A stretch of 7,343 nt of DNA from an uncultured Oscillospiraceae bacterium (GCA_900552225.1 URYX01000083.1:1-7343), one strand, 5' to 3'; shown: positions 1-6,168, counted from the stretch's first letter. Translations and numbers: made by a program. The notes: generated by a model not told the origin, from the letters alone.

Positions 1-9
1 AGCAAAAGC

Positions 10-29
10 GTTGGCCCCCAGGGGCCAAC
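10..29. terminator. Symmetric hairpin, possible bidirectional terminator
   Basis: A perfect 9-bp inverted repeat (GTTGGCCCC / GGGGCCAAC) is separated by two bases; in RNA the loop would open by a pair or two. Read rightward it is followed by CCGTGTTTTAATAATT, and read leftward by GCTTTTGCT, so a short T run lies on each side. This could end the leftward six-gene operon whose last stop codon is at 210-212, or a rightward gene left of the window. The T runs are short and start a few bases after the stem, so efficiency is uncertain. Confidence 0.6.
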
Positions 30-89
30 CGTGTTTTAATAATTCAAAGAGAAAGCATCGGAAATTCACGGTTTCTTTCTTGAACTTAT

Positions 90-117
90 GCTGCTTTTGC
101 GGACTGCGGCCTTTTTT
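90..117 (+). terminator. Weak rightward terminator-like hairpin
   Basis: GCTGC at 90-94 can pair with GCGGC at 106-110 through one G-U pair, leaving an 11-base loop. The stem is followed by CTTTTTT. The T run is good but the stem is short. It may be the first of two tandem rightward terminators with the stronger hairpin at 126-158. It could equally be chance. Confidence 0.3.
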
Positions 118-125
118 GACAGTCT

Positions 126-165
126 GAGCCCGGCAGGATCTTGAATCCTGCCGGGCTCTTGTTTT
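126..165 (+). terminator. Strong rightward intrinsic terminator
   Basis: A perfect 14-bp stem (GAGCCCGGCAGGAT at 126-139 and its complement at 145-158) encloses a five-base loop and is followed directly by TTGTTTT. Read leftward, no T run follows the stem; AGACTGTC comes first. It therefore best serves a rightward transcript whose gene ends left of this window. It also blocks rightward read-through into the antisense strand of the lipoprotein gene. Confidence 0.8.
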
Positions 166-203
166 CGTGGAGACAACGGATACATCAGGCGTACATGGAA
201 GCC

Positions 204-221
204 GCCGCCTTATGAGGCGGC
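204..221 (-). other. Hairpin spanning the last stop codon of the operon
   Basis: GCCGCCT at 204-210 pairs with AGGCGGC at 215-221 across a four-base loop. The TAA stop of the lipoprotein gene (210-212) lies inside it. No T run follows on the leftward strand, so it does not look like a complete intrinsic terminator. It may protect the 3' end of the message, or be incidental in GC-rich DNA. Confidence 0.3.
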
Positions 222-1220
222 CCCGACCGTCTGGGTACGGAGATAATTGTCGTACCACTGGATGGCGGCATCGACGGCCGCGGCCTCGTGCTGCTCGCAC
301 AGCGCGGCATACCGGGCTTCGAAGTCCTCGACGCGCTCTCCGGTGTCGGTGTACAGCTCCTCCATCACCGAGGTGAGAGCGTCCAGCGCCTGGGCGTCCA
401 GCGTGTTGCCCGGCGTCTTGGATTTGTCCGTATACTCCTCAAAATCCGGAAACTCAATGGTGACGGCCTCCGCCACGTGGTGAATCGCGGTGCGCATCTG
501 TACCCGGTAGACGGAATCTCCGGCCTCGACCGTATAGCTCTGCGTATAATCCGTAAAGTAGATGTCGCCGTTGACCGCAAAGGAGACCGCGGCCTCGGTG
601 ACGGTGGGCTGCGTCCCGGCCGGCAGCGTGCTGCCGAGGAGCGTATAGAACAGGCCGTCCTCACGCAGCAGCTCATCCTCGATGCGTTCACTGTCCACCG
701 TGACGGAAATCTGCGTGTTGTTGCTTTTGGCAACGACGGAGACATCCCGGAACGCGGCGGCTGTCATGGCGACCAGGCTGAACTGATCCGCCATGGCCGT
801 GGCATCGTCCCCGGTAAAATTTTCGGAATACTGCTGATGCTCGTCGTGGTAATAGCGCTTTCCGTCGCGGTAATACTGCGTATATTCCACCGTGCTGCCT
901 GCTTCGGTCAGGGTGAAGTGCTTGTACAGCAGCGGGGCGGTGGGATCGCCGCCGAGCTTCAGCTCGGCCGTGAACCGGAGGTCGTGTGCTTCGCCGTTGA
1001 CGGTTGCGGTGACCGTTCCGGTGGTGGTAGAATCTACGCTGGCCAGGATTCGGCGGTTTTCCGCAGCCTCGGAATACAGGGTATAGCCCTGCTCGACCCG
1101 CGCCCTCCGCTCGGTTTCCTCCTGATTCGGATCGTTGTGACTGTCGGAGGGGGTTTGAGCGCAGCCGGCACAGAGCAGCAGTACACATACCAAAATGACC
1201 GCACGTCGCAGCTGTTTCAT
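210..1220 (-). CDS. Predicted lipoprotein of unknown function, 336 aa
   Basis: The N-terminus has a signal peptide: basic start MKQLRR, hydrophobic stretch at residues 7-17, then CAGC with Cys20 as the likely lipidated residue. Leu sits at -4 and Cys at the -3 position, slightly off the usual lipobox. The mature protein is acidic. Its middle (about 60-260) is rich in alternating, Thr/Val/Tyr-containing segments that suggest beta strands. Around residues 106-140 there is a run of the kind 'EYTQYYRDGKRYYHDE', which recalls the LolA/LppX/DUF6612-like beta-sheet lipoproteins of Bacillota. That is only an impression of fold. The C-terminal 80 residues look helical. It is the last gene of the leftward operon, 13 bases after the membrane protein gene. 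Its AAAGGAGAA ribosome binding site overlaps that gene's stop region, supporting the ATG at 1218-1220. I do not recognise a specific function; secretion and membrane anchoring are well supported. Confidence 0.85.
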   Translation of the reverse strand: MKQLRRAVILVCVLLLCAGCAQTPSDSHNDPNQEETERRARVEQGYTLYSEAAENRRILASVDSTTTGTVTATVNGEAHDLRFTAELKLGGDPTAPLLYKHFTLTEAGSTVEYTQYYRDGKRYYHDEHQQYSENFTGDDATAMADQFSLVAMTAAAFRDVSVVAKSNNTQISVTVDSERIEDELLREDGLFYTLLGSTLPAGTQPTVTEAAVSFAVNGDIYFTDYTQSYTVEAGDSVYRVQMRTAIHHVAEAVTIEFPDFEEYTDKSKTPGNTLDAQALDALTSVMEELYTDTGERVEDFEARYAALCEQHEAAAVDAAIQWYDNYLRTQTVGAAS

Positions 1221-1233
1221 GGACGTTCTCCTT

Positions 1234-2082
1234 TCAGCGGCGCCGCTTGCCGCGGCGCAGGAATGCGCTTTCGTGTGTATAAATCAGAATCTGCCGCCGG
1301 ATGCCGGCAAGCCCGAGGGCGCAGAGCACCAAAGGCCACGCACAGCCGTACAGCAGCTCCTGTACATACCCGCTCTGCGTGAGGCAGAATCCCAAAAACT
1401 TTCCGAAGCTCATGGTCAACAGCTGAGGCAGCCCGCTGTCCTCCGCAAGGATTTCGCGGATTTTCCACCATTCATAGATCTGAAAGCCGCAGGTCAGCAG
1501 CACGACACTGACCAGGGAGCACACCACGATGACGGTGACGGCAAAGCCGGTGGAATGAGCGCCCCACAGCAGACGGTAGCCGAAAAACGAGGCGATGCCG
1601 ATAAAGCCCAGCAGAATCCAGAGGTCATAGCCGGCAAAGGTACGGATCAGGAACCACGGCAGCGCCCCGACCAGGGCTCCGAGCAGGGCTCCGGCGAAGC
1701 CGGTCAGATAATAGACGAAGGGCTCTCCGTCGCGTTCATGCCGGTCATTGAAGGATTGGGACGCCCCAGATACCGTGTCGGCGGCCATGGTCTGCAGAAA
1801 GGCAGTCAGACGTTCGCCGTCCCAGCTGCAGAGAGAGGGACAGACCACCCGCACGGAGCAGCCGTCGCCGTGCTCCGCCGTCAGGCCGGGGTACTGCGCT
1901 GCCCAGCGCTGCTGCAGCTTTTTCAGCTGCTTTTCCGCGACGTTGACGGAGAATTCCACCGTCTCGGCCGCCGGGACAATGCGGAAGGCAACACCGTTTA
2001 CCATGCCGGTTGCGGTCTGTGTCTCGGAATGAACGCGAAGGCCCCGGTCGGAGCAAACGCTCAGAAAGGCATCAATGCTCAT
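1234..2082 (-). CDS. Multi-pass membrane protein of unknown function, 282 aa
   Basis: I chose the ATG at 2080-2082 (MSIDAFLSVC). A good GGAGGA lies eight bases upstream, and the longer in-frame extension to 2142 is low-complexity read-through inside the preceding gene. Residues 1-120 form a soluble, probably cytoplasmic domain with several Cys residues and alternating hydrophobic segments. Residues 123-148, 154-172, 179-200 and about 246-262 are hydrophobic enough to be transmembrane helices. The first is Gly/Ala-rich (GFAGALLGALVGALPW). The C-terminus is strongly basic (FLRRGKRRR) and fits a cytoplasmic tail. The start overlaps the end of the DUF4375-like gene by 11 bases, so translation is probably coupled. 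I see no catalytic or transport motif and do not recognise the family. Its position between another membrane-anchored protein and a lipoprotein suggests the three may act together at the envelope, which is inference. Confidence 0.85.
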   Translation of the reverse strand: MSIDAFLSVCSDRGLRVHSETQTATGMVNGVAFRIVPAAETVEFSVNVAEKQLKKLQQRWAAQYPGLTAEHGDGCSVRVVCPSLCSWDGERLTAFLQTMAADTVSGASQSFNDRHERDGEPFVYYLTGFAGALLGALVGALPWFLIRTFAGYDLWILLGFIGIASFFGYRLLWGAHSTGFAVTVIVVCSLVSVVLLTCGFQIYEWWKIREILAEDSGLPQLLTMSFGKFLGFCLTQSGYVQELLYGCAWPLVLCALGLAGIRRQILIYTHESAFLRRGKRRR

Positions 2083-2683
2083 ACCCGTTGTCCTCCGTCT
2101 CCCGGTCGCACAGGGCGTCCGCATTGTCGCGGATGTAGGCAATCAGCCCGGCAGTCGGGTGCTCCCGCTCGGCCGCCTCGACATAGGAGGCGTGGCAATC
2201 GGCCAGCTCCGCCTCGTCGGAGGTGCCGAGTGCGCGGCGAACGGCTGCGGCGCATTCGGGGGCGCCGCACTCATCCAGCCCCTCGGCGGCATATTCGCAA
2301 AACTGGCGGGACGGCGAGGCAAACAGCGTGTCAAAATCGCCGCTGTCCAGCTCCTGATGAATCAGCCACACGGCGTATACCAGCACGCGCTCGTGCGACA
2401 GCAGCGGCAGCGTCGTATAGGGGTCGGGCTGCTTTTTGTCCTGCTTGGCGTTGAGGTTGGCGATGACCGCCTCCGTCAGCTCCTCATCCGGAAGCGCATC
2501 CAGCGTTTCGCGGGTCAATACGGCATACTGCTTCTGCAGTCGCTCGCTGCGCTTTTCCTGCTCGGTGCGGTAATGGCGGTTCATCAGCCACAGAACCAGC
2601 CATATCAGCACCAACAGAATCACGACCCGCAGCAGCATTCCCTCCCAGGCCTCCAGCGCCAGGGTGTACCATTGCATTGTCAT
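2072..2683 (-). CDS. Membrane-anchored DMP19/DUF4375-like protein, 203 aa
   Basis: One strong transmembrane helix lies near the N-terminus (about residues 17-34, almost all Leu/Val/Ile/Trp). A charged stretch (RHYRTEQEKRSERLQKQ) follows, which would place the rest in the cytoplasm by the positive-inside rule. Residues 60-190 resemble the DMP19 (DUF4375) family. An LPDEELTEAVIANLNAK helix is followed by ERVLVYAVWLIHQELDSGDFDTLFASPS, matching the family's 'R-x-aliphatic-Trp-...-E-x-x-x-G-G-F' pattern, and then AAEGLDECGAPECAAAVRRAL, which matches the 'ealeaiGa...a...rA' helix. Asp replaces the usual second Gly (SGDF instead of NGGF). DMP19 proteins are small, often DNA-mimic or uncharacterised proteins; the biochemical role of this bacterial branch is not established. 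The ATG overlaps the rsmI stop as ATGA, and a GGGAGG site lies nine bases upstream. Family assignment is by recalled pattern, not by a profile search. Confidence 0.7.
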   Translation of the reverse strand: MTMQWYTLALEAWEGMLLRVVILLVLIWLVLWLMNRHYRTEQEKRSERLQKQYAVLTRETLDALPDEELTEAVIANLNAKQDKKQPDPYTTLPLLSHERVLVYAVWLIHQELDSGDFDTLFASPSRQFCEYAAEGLDECGAPECAAAVRRALGTSDEAELADCHASYVEAAEREHPTAGLIAYIRDNADALCDRETEDNGYEH

Positions 2684-3546
2684 TGCTCATTCCCTCCCGT
2701 TGACGGTGTATAGTCCTCCTGCGTCAGTGCACGGTAAAGCTCCTGCCGCGTGTAGCCGAAGCGCGCTGCCGCCTCTCGGGCGGCCTCGGAGGTGCGCATA
2801 CCGGCATCGCGCTGCGCTCCGGCCCAGGCGACGGCCTCCTCCCACGTGGCGGAGGGTGCTGCCGCGGAGACTTCCCGGGCCCCCTCCAGCACCAGCACGA
2901 ATTCTCCGCGCGGCGGCTCGGCCTCATAGGTCCGGATGGCGGCGGAGAGCGTGGTCAGTACGGTTTCCTCGTAAATTTTGGTCAGCTCCCGGCACAGGGC
3001 GATACGCCGATCCCCGAAGGCGGCATAAAAATCCCGCAGCGTAGTCAGAAGCTTATGCGGCGCCTCGTAAAATACCATGGTGCGGGTCTCGTTCTGCAGG
3101 GAGCGCAGATGCTCCCGCCGTCCCGGTTTGTTGACCGAGAGAAAGCCTTCAAACGTAAAGCGCCCGGACGGAAGCCCCGACAGGGCAACGGCGGTGGCGA
3201 CGGCGGTCGGGCCGGGTACCGCGCGGACGGGGATGCCCTCCGCGTGGCACAGAGCCACCAGCGCTTCTCCCGGGTCGGAAATGGCGGGCATGCCGGCATC
3301 GGTCACCAGCACGATATGCTCGCCTGCCTGCATACGGGCACACAGCCGCCGGCCGCTCTCCTCCTTGTTGTGCTCGTGGTAACTGACGAGTGGCTTCTTC
3401 AGCCCGAAGGCGTTCAGCAGCCGCAGCGTAACGCGCGTATCCTCCGCCGCGACGGCGTCGCAGTCCCGCAGCGCCTCCTGCGCGCGGGGCGACAGGTCGG
3501 AGAGGTTGCCGATGGGCGTTCCCACCAGCGTCAGCTGCCCGCTCAT
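2680..3546 (-). CDS. rsmI: 16S rRNA (cytidine1402-2'-O)-methyltransferase RsmI
   Basis: RsmI uses S-adenosylmethionine to methylate the ribose 2'-OH of C1402 in 16S rRNA, in the decoding centre of the 30S subunit. The protein is 288 aa, the normal length. Family landmarks appear in order: LVGTPIGNLSDLSPRA (7-22), AAEDTR (33-38), SYHEHN (55-60), LVTDAGMPAISDPG (80-93), VPGPTAVATAVALSGL (110-125), FEGFL (132-136), FYEAPHKLLTTL (159-170) and CRELTKIYEE (185-194). The C-terminal 60 residues carry a small helical region (YTRQELYRAL) typical of Bacillota RsmI. I start at ATG 3544-3546 (MSGQLTLVGTPIGNL) because family members begin right before the TPIGNL motif; a GTG at 3570 would add eight unrelated residues. 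No clear ribosome binding site precedes this ATG. Its ATGA overlap with the prmA stop points to translational coupling. Confidence 0.96.
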   Translation of the reverse strand: MSGQLTLVGTPIGNLSDLSPRAQEALRDCDAVAAEDTRVTLRLLNAFGLKKPLVSYHEHNKEESGRRLCARMQAGEHIVLVTDAGMPAISDPGEALVALCHAEGIPVRAVPGPTAVATAVALSGLPSGRFTFEGFLSVNKPGRREHLRSLQNETRTMVFYEAPHKLLTTLRDFYAAFGDRRIALCRELTKIYEETVLTTLSAAIRTYEAEPPRGEFVLVLEGAREVSAAAPSATWEEAVAWAGAQRDAGMRTSEAAREAAARFGYTRQELYRALTQEDYTPSTGGNEQ

Positions 3547-4463
3547 CGCGCCGTTACCAGGCACAGCCACCCGCCGGAGGCGTACCGCTCCCGCACGGTA
3601 AAGCCGGACTCGGCCAGAGCGCGGAGCACATCCTGCTCGCGGATGTCGATGATACCGGATACGATGTAGACGCCGTCCGGCTCCAAAAACGGAGGTACGG
3701 AGGGGGACAGCGCGATAATGGCATCGGCCACGATGTTGGCCACCACTACCCGGTAGGTACCGGTGATGTCGCGGGCCAGATCGCCCACCCGCATATCGTA
3801 GCGGGGCGGGGTAAAGCCGTTCAGCGCTCCGTTTTCCTGCGCGGTGCGCACGGCGGTCGGATCAATGTCCACGCCGACGGCGCTGTCGGCTCCGTACAGC
3901 AGCGAGGCAACGGATAAAATCCCGCTGCCGCAGCCGATGTCCAATACACGGTCTCCGGGGCGAATATGATGCTCCAGGGCCTCCAGGACCAGCCGCGTGG
4001 TGTCGTGTCCGCCGGTGCCGAAGGCCATGCCGGGGTCGATGGAGAGCACCCGGCGGTTGCCGGGCTGCTCCACGGTCTCCCAGGTGGGGCAGATAATCAG
4101 CCGTTCTCCGACCGGCAGGGGCTTGAAATACTTTTTCCAGTTGTTGGCCCAGTCCTGCTCATTCACGGTGTCGGAGCAGAGAGTGTGGTCAATGCCGGCG
4201 GCCGTGAGCCGCTCCTGCAGAAAGCCGAGGGCCTCGGACGGGCTTTGCTCCGGACTCAGATAGAGATGGATGGTGGTGCGCGTCCGGTCGCGCGCCAGCA
4301 GCTCCTCGTCGATCAGGTCAATGTGCGCAATGGTGCGCGCCCCTTCCTCCAGATCGCTGTAATCCTCGATATAGACGCCGTAGGGGACCACCATATTGGC
4401 AATGGCCGCCGCCGTGTCCGTGTCGGCGCAGGGAACCGTAATGCAGACCTCGGTCCAATCCAT
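3543..4463 (-). CDS. prmA: Ribosomal protein L11 methyltransferase PrmA
   Basis: PrmA transfers methyl groups from S-adenosylmethionine to amino groups of ribosomal protein L11. The 306-aa protein has the family's two-part build. The N-terminal L11-recognition domain (1-~95) begins MDWTEVCITV and contains VVPYGVYIEDYSDLEE. The linker carries the hallmark DWANNWKKYFKPLPVGERLIICP (104-126), and DPGMAFGTGGHDTTRLVLE (143-161) follows. The Rossmann methyltransferase domain has the SAM-binding motif VLDIGCGSGILS (173-184), the acidic strand end VGVDIDPTA (197-204) and VVANIVADAI (240-249) at the active-site strand. The ATG at 4461-4463 is preceded by AAGGAGAG seven bases upstream. An in-frame extension to 4592 would run into the preceding gene and lacks homology. 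The stop overlaps the rsmI start as ATGA. Confidence 0.96.
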   Translation of the reverse strand: MDWTEVCITVPCADTDTAAAIANMVVPYGVYIEDYSDLEEGARTIAHIDLIDEELLARDRTRTTIHLYLSPEQSPSEALGFLQERLTAAGIDHTLCSDTVNEQDWANNWKKYFKPLPVGERLIICPTWETVEQPGNRRVLSIDPGMAFGTGGHDTTRLVLEALEHHIRPGDRVLDIGCGSGILSVASLLYGADSAVGVDIDPTAVRTAQENGALNGFTPPRYDMRVGDLARDITGTYRVVVANIVADAIIALSPSVPPFLEPDGVYIVSGIIDIREQDVLRALAESGFTVRERYASGGWLCLVTAR

Positions 4464-4484
4464 TGTTGCTCTCTCCTTATTCTG

Positions 4485-4502
4485 TCCGCCCGCGGGGGCG
4501 GA
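4485..4502 (-). other. GC-rich hairpin between the mutase gene and prmA
   Basis: The 49-base gap between the mutase stop and the prmA start contains a perfect 7-bp inverted repeat. On the leftward strand it reads TCCGCCC, loop CCGC, GGGCGGA. No T run follows; the next bases are CAGAATAAGGAG, the prmA ribosome binding site. It therefore does not look like a terminator. It could be an RNA-processing or stability element that separates expression of the mutase from the five downstream genes, or a weak attenuator. Chance in GC-rich DNA is possible. Confidence 0.4.
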
Positions 4503-4512
4503 ACGCCTTGAT

Positions 4513-6006
4513 TTATTTTCGCCGGAGGGCGGGGAAGCTCGCGAGATAAGGCAGAATCTGCCGCTCGATCTGTGCACAGCCGCCCGGCACATTGCTTTCG
4601 ATGTTGAGCGGCATCACCGGGTCGTGCACACTCAGGCGCAGAAGCGCCCAGCCGGAGCCGGTTTCGCCGTCAAAGGAGATGCGGACGCCCTCGCAGCTGT
4701 CATCCGCTACGCGCCAGCCCTTATCCTCGGCATACTGACCGAGTCCGTCCAACACCGTGTCGCCGTAAGCGCGGAAATCCGGTTCCGTGATGGCAAAACG
4801 GATTTCTTCGGCCTCGGCCGGCTCGCGCAGGGCCCCGATCAGATCCTCGACGGTGCGTCCCTCCGCGCGCAGCCGGGCCACGGTGATGAGAATGCGGGTG
4901 GCCAGATAGGCGCCGTCATCCAAAAAGTAGTTGTCGCGAAGGGCGGCGTGGCCGGAGGTCTCGATGGCGAGCGGTGCGTCGATCCCTTCCCGGTTCAGAC
5001 GGATTGCCTCGTTGATGACGTTTTTATAGCCGCGCTTGAACCGACGGTGCTTACCGCCGAGTGTACCCTCGATAAATTCCTTGAGCCCGTCCGAGGTCAC
5101 CGAGTCGGTGACCACCGTGCCGCCCGGATGCTTTTCCAGGACGATGGCCGAGGCCAGGGCGATAAGGCGGTTGCGGTTGATTTCCCGTCCCCGGGCATCG
5201 ACACAGCCGGCCCGGTCCACATCGGTGTCGAAAATAATGCCGAAATCGGCCTGCGATACCGTGACGGCTTCGCAGATGCTGCGCATGGCCTCCTCGTTTT
5301 CCGGGTTCGGAATGTGATTCGGGAAGCGTCCGTCCGGCTCCAGATAGCGGCTGCCGCGGATGTCGGCTCCGAGCGGCGCCAGCACGTCGGAGGCATAGAA
5401 GCCGCCGACACCGTTGCCGGCATCGACCACCAAATGCAGTCCGGTCAGCGGCCGATCCGCCTCGGCCGCGTTCAGGCCGCCGCAGATCATGCGCCGCAGG
5501 TGTGCCGCATAGCGCGGCATATATTCGGTTGCGGTGACCGTCCCCGGTGCCGCGGGGGAGACGGGGGTATTCTGCTCGGCCGTTTCCAGCAGCGCGGAAA
5601 TGTCCTCGCTCTCCAATCCGCCGCTCGGACGGAAAAATTTAAGGCCGTTGCGCTGCCACGGATGGTGGCTCGCCGTGATCTGTACCGCGCCGTCACACCC
5701 CAGATCCACGGTTGTCATGAACATGGCGGGTGTAGAGCACAGGCCGCATTCCAGCACCTGAGCACCCGCACGGGTCAGCCCCCGGATGACGGCGTCCCGC
5801 ATGCGCTCTCCCGAAAGGCGGCTGTCGCGCCCGACGGAGATGCGGGGGGCCGGCTTGCCGCACTGTTTTTCAAGCCAGACGGCAAAGGCGGCGCCGATTC
5901 GTTCCACTACCTCGTCGGTCAGGGTCAAGGGTTCGTCTTCCACACCCTCCATGGCCACGCCGCGAATGTCCGTTCCGCTTTTAAGACTTTTCCAAAACTC
6001 CGTCAT
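4513..6006 (-). CDS. Phosphoglucomutase/phosphomannomutase family protein, 497 aa
   Basis: This alpha-D-phosphohexomutase interconverts 1- and 6-phosphorylated hexoses through a phosphoserine intermediate, feeding cell-wall and polysaccharide precursors. All four active-site loops are visible: the phosphoserine loop TASHHPWQRNGLKFF (111-125, Ser113 catalytic), the metal loop DTDVDRAG (260-267), the sugar-binding loop ETSGHAALRDN (349-359), and the C-terminal phosphate-binding region GWALLRLSVHDPVMPLNIES (452-471). The metal loop departs from the common DGDGDR but keeps the three Asp residues and Arg. The phosphate loop lacks the usual SNTEP signature and instead matches a branch I recall from plant PGM-like and Bacillota proteins. 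GTDIRG (11-16) is the N-terminal family motif. An AAGGAG lies nine bases before the ATG at 6004-6006. It is the first gene of the leftward operon, with a promoter about 60 bases upstream. The sugar specificity cannot be read from the sequence. Confidence 0.93.
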   Translation of the reverse strand: MTEFWKSLKSGTDIRGVAMEGVEDEPLTLTDEVVERIGAAFAVWLEKQCGKPAPRISVGRDSRLSGERMRDAVIRGLTRAGAQVLECGLCSTPAMFMTTVDLGCDGAVQITASHHPWQRNGLKFFRPSGGLESEDISALLETAEQNTPVSPAAPGTVTATEYMPRYAAHLRRMICGGLNAAEADRPLTGLHLVVDAGNGVGGFYASDVLAPLGADIRGSRYLEPDGRFPNHIPNPENEEAMRSICEAVTVSQADFGIIFDTDVDRAGCVDARGREINRNRLIALASAIVLEKHPGGTVVTDSVTSDGLKEFIEGTLGGKHRRFKRGYKNVINEAIRLNREGIDAPLAIETSGHAALRDNYFLDDGAYLATRILITVARLRAEGRTVEDLIGALREPAEAEEIRFAITEPDFRAYGDTVLDGLGQYAEDKGWRVADDSCEGVRISFDGETGSGWALLRLSVHDPVMPLNIESNVPGGCAQIERQILPYLASFPALRRK

Positions 6007-6065
6007 TGCGTAAAACTCCTTTTTCGGTTGCCGCCCGATGCCGTGTGTAAACTGTAATCGCCTAT

Positions 6066-6094
6066 AGTATACCAGTTTTCGCGGGTCTTGGCAA
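6066..6094 (-). promoter_or_regulatory. Sigma-A-type promoter of the leftward operon
   Basis: On the leftward strand the -35 box TTGCCA (6089-6094) and the -10 box TATACT (6066-6071) are exactly 17 bases apart. The sequence TGG directly before the -10 makes it an extended -10 promoter. Upstream lies an A/T-rich stretch (ATTTTTGCTT) that could help polymerase binding. Transcription should start near 6059, giving a leader of about 50 bases before the mutase gene. The -35 box sits inside a small inverted repeat, TCTTG-G-CAAGA (6086-6096). No other promoter of this quality was seen within the operon, so it probably serves all six genes. Confidence 0.85.
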
Positions 6095-6129
6095 GATGCG
6101 AAGCAAAAATGATGGGTTTGATTTTGTAT

Positions 6130-6168
6130 AAAAAGCCGGAGATGCCCGTTGGGAAGCCGCTCTCGGCT
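6130..6168 (-). terminator. Terminator-like hairpin on the leftward strand at the junction
   Basis: On the leftward strand AGCCGAGA (6161-6168) can pair with TCTCCGGCT (6134-6142) with one bulged C. The 18-base loop contains its own CCC-AAC-GGG mini-stem. The stem is followed by TTTTATAC, so this has the form of an intrinsic terminator just upstream of the operon promoter. One arm, however, lies inside the permease-derived codons that run the other way. The structure may therefore be accidental, or a remnant of a terminator cut at the junction. Confidence 0.3.

Noticed and set aside
43..85. Imperfect inverted repeat TTCAA...TTGAA with purine/pyrimidine arms
   Set aside because: Only the outer five and an inner four base pairs match, with an internal loop and a long spacer, so it is too weak to call.
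288..1382. Long rightward open frame of 364 codons opposite the lipoprotein gene
   Set aside because: It is the antisense of a well-supported lipoprotein with signal peptide and ribosome binding site. Its product is Gly/Arg-rich with no recognisable domain, and such frames are expected in GC-rich DNA.
1195..2454. Rightward open frame of 419 codons opposite two membrane-protein genes
   Set aside because: Its product is rich in Arg, Pro and His and lacks any domain. The leftward genes have transmembrane patterns, good ribosome binding sites and operon spacing.
3055..3669. Rightward open frame of 204 codons opposite rsmI
   Set aside because: It is antisense to clear RsmI and PrmA coding sequence and its product has no recognisable features.
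4396..6057. Rightward open frame of 553 codons opposite the mutase and prmA
   Set aside because: Both leftward genes show complete catalytic motifs. The opposing frame is a composition shadow with no family resemblance.
6088..6132. Possible rightward promoter (TTGGCA with TATAAA) ahead of the permease remnant
   Set aside because: The two boxes are about 33 bases apart, far from the 16-18 needed, and no better -35 box lies in range of TATAAA.
6109..6159. ATG codons that could give the permease remnant a new start
   Set aside because: No ribosome binding site precedes them and the encoded residues do not resemble a permease or signal segment. A 120-residue product lacking most helices would not be a working permease.
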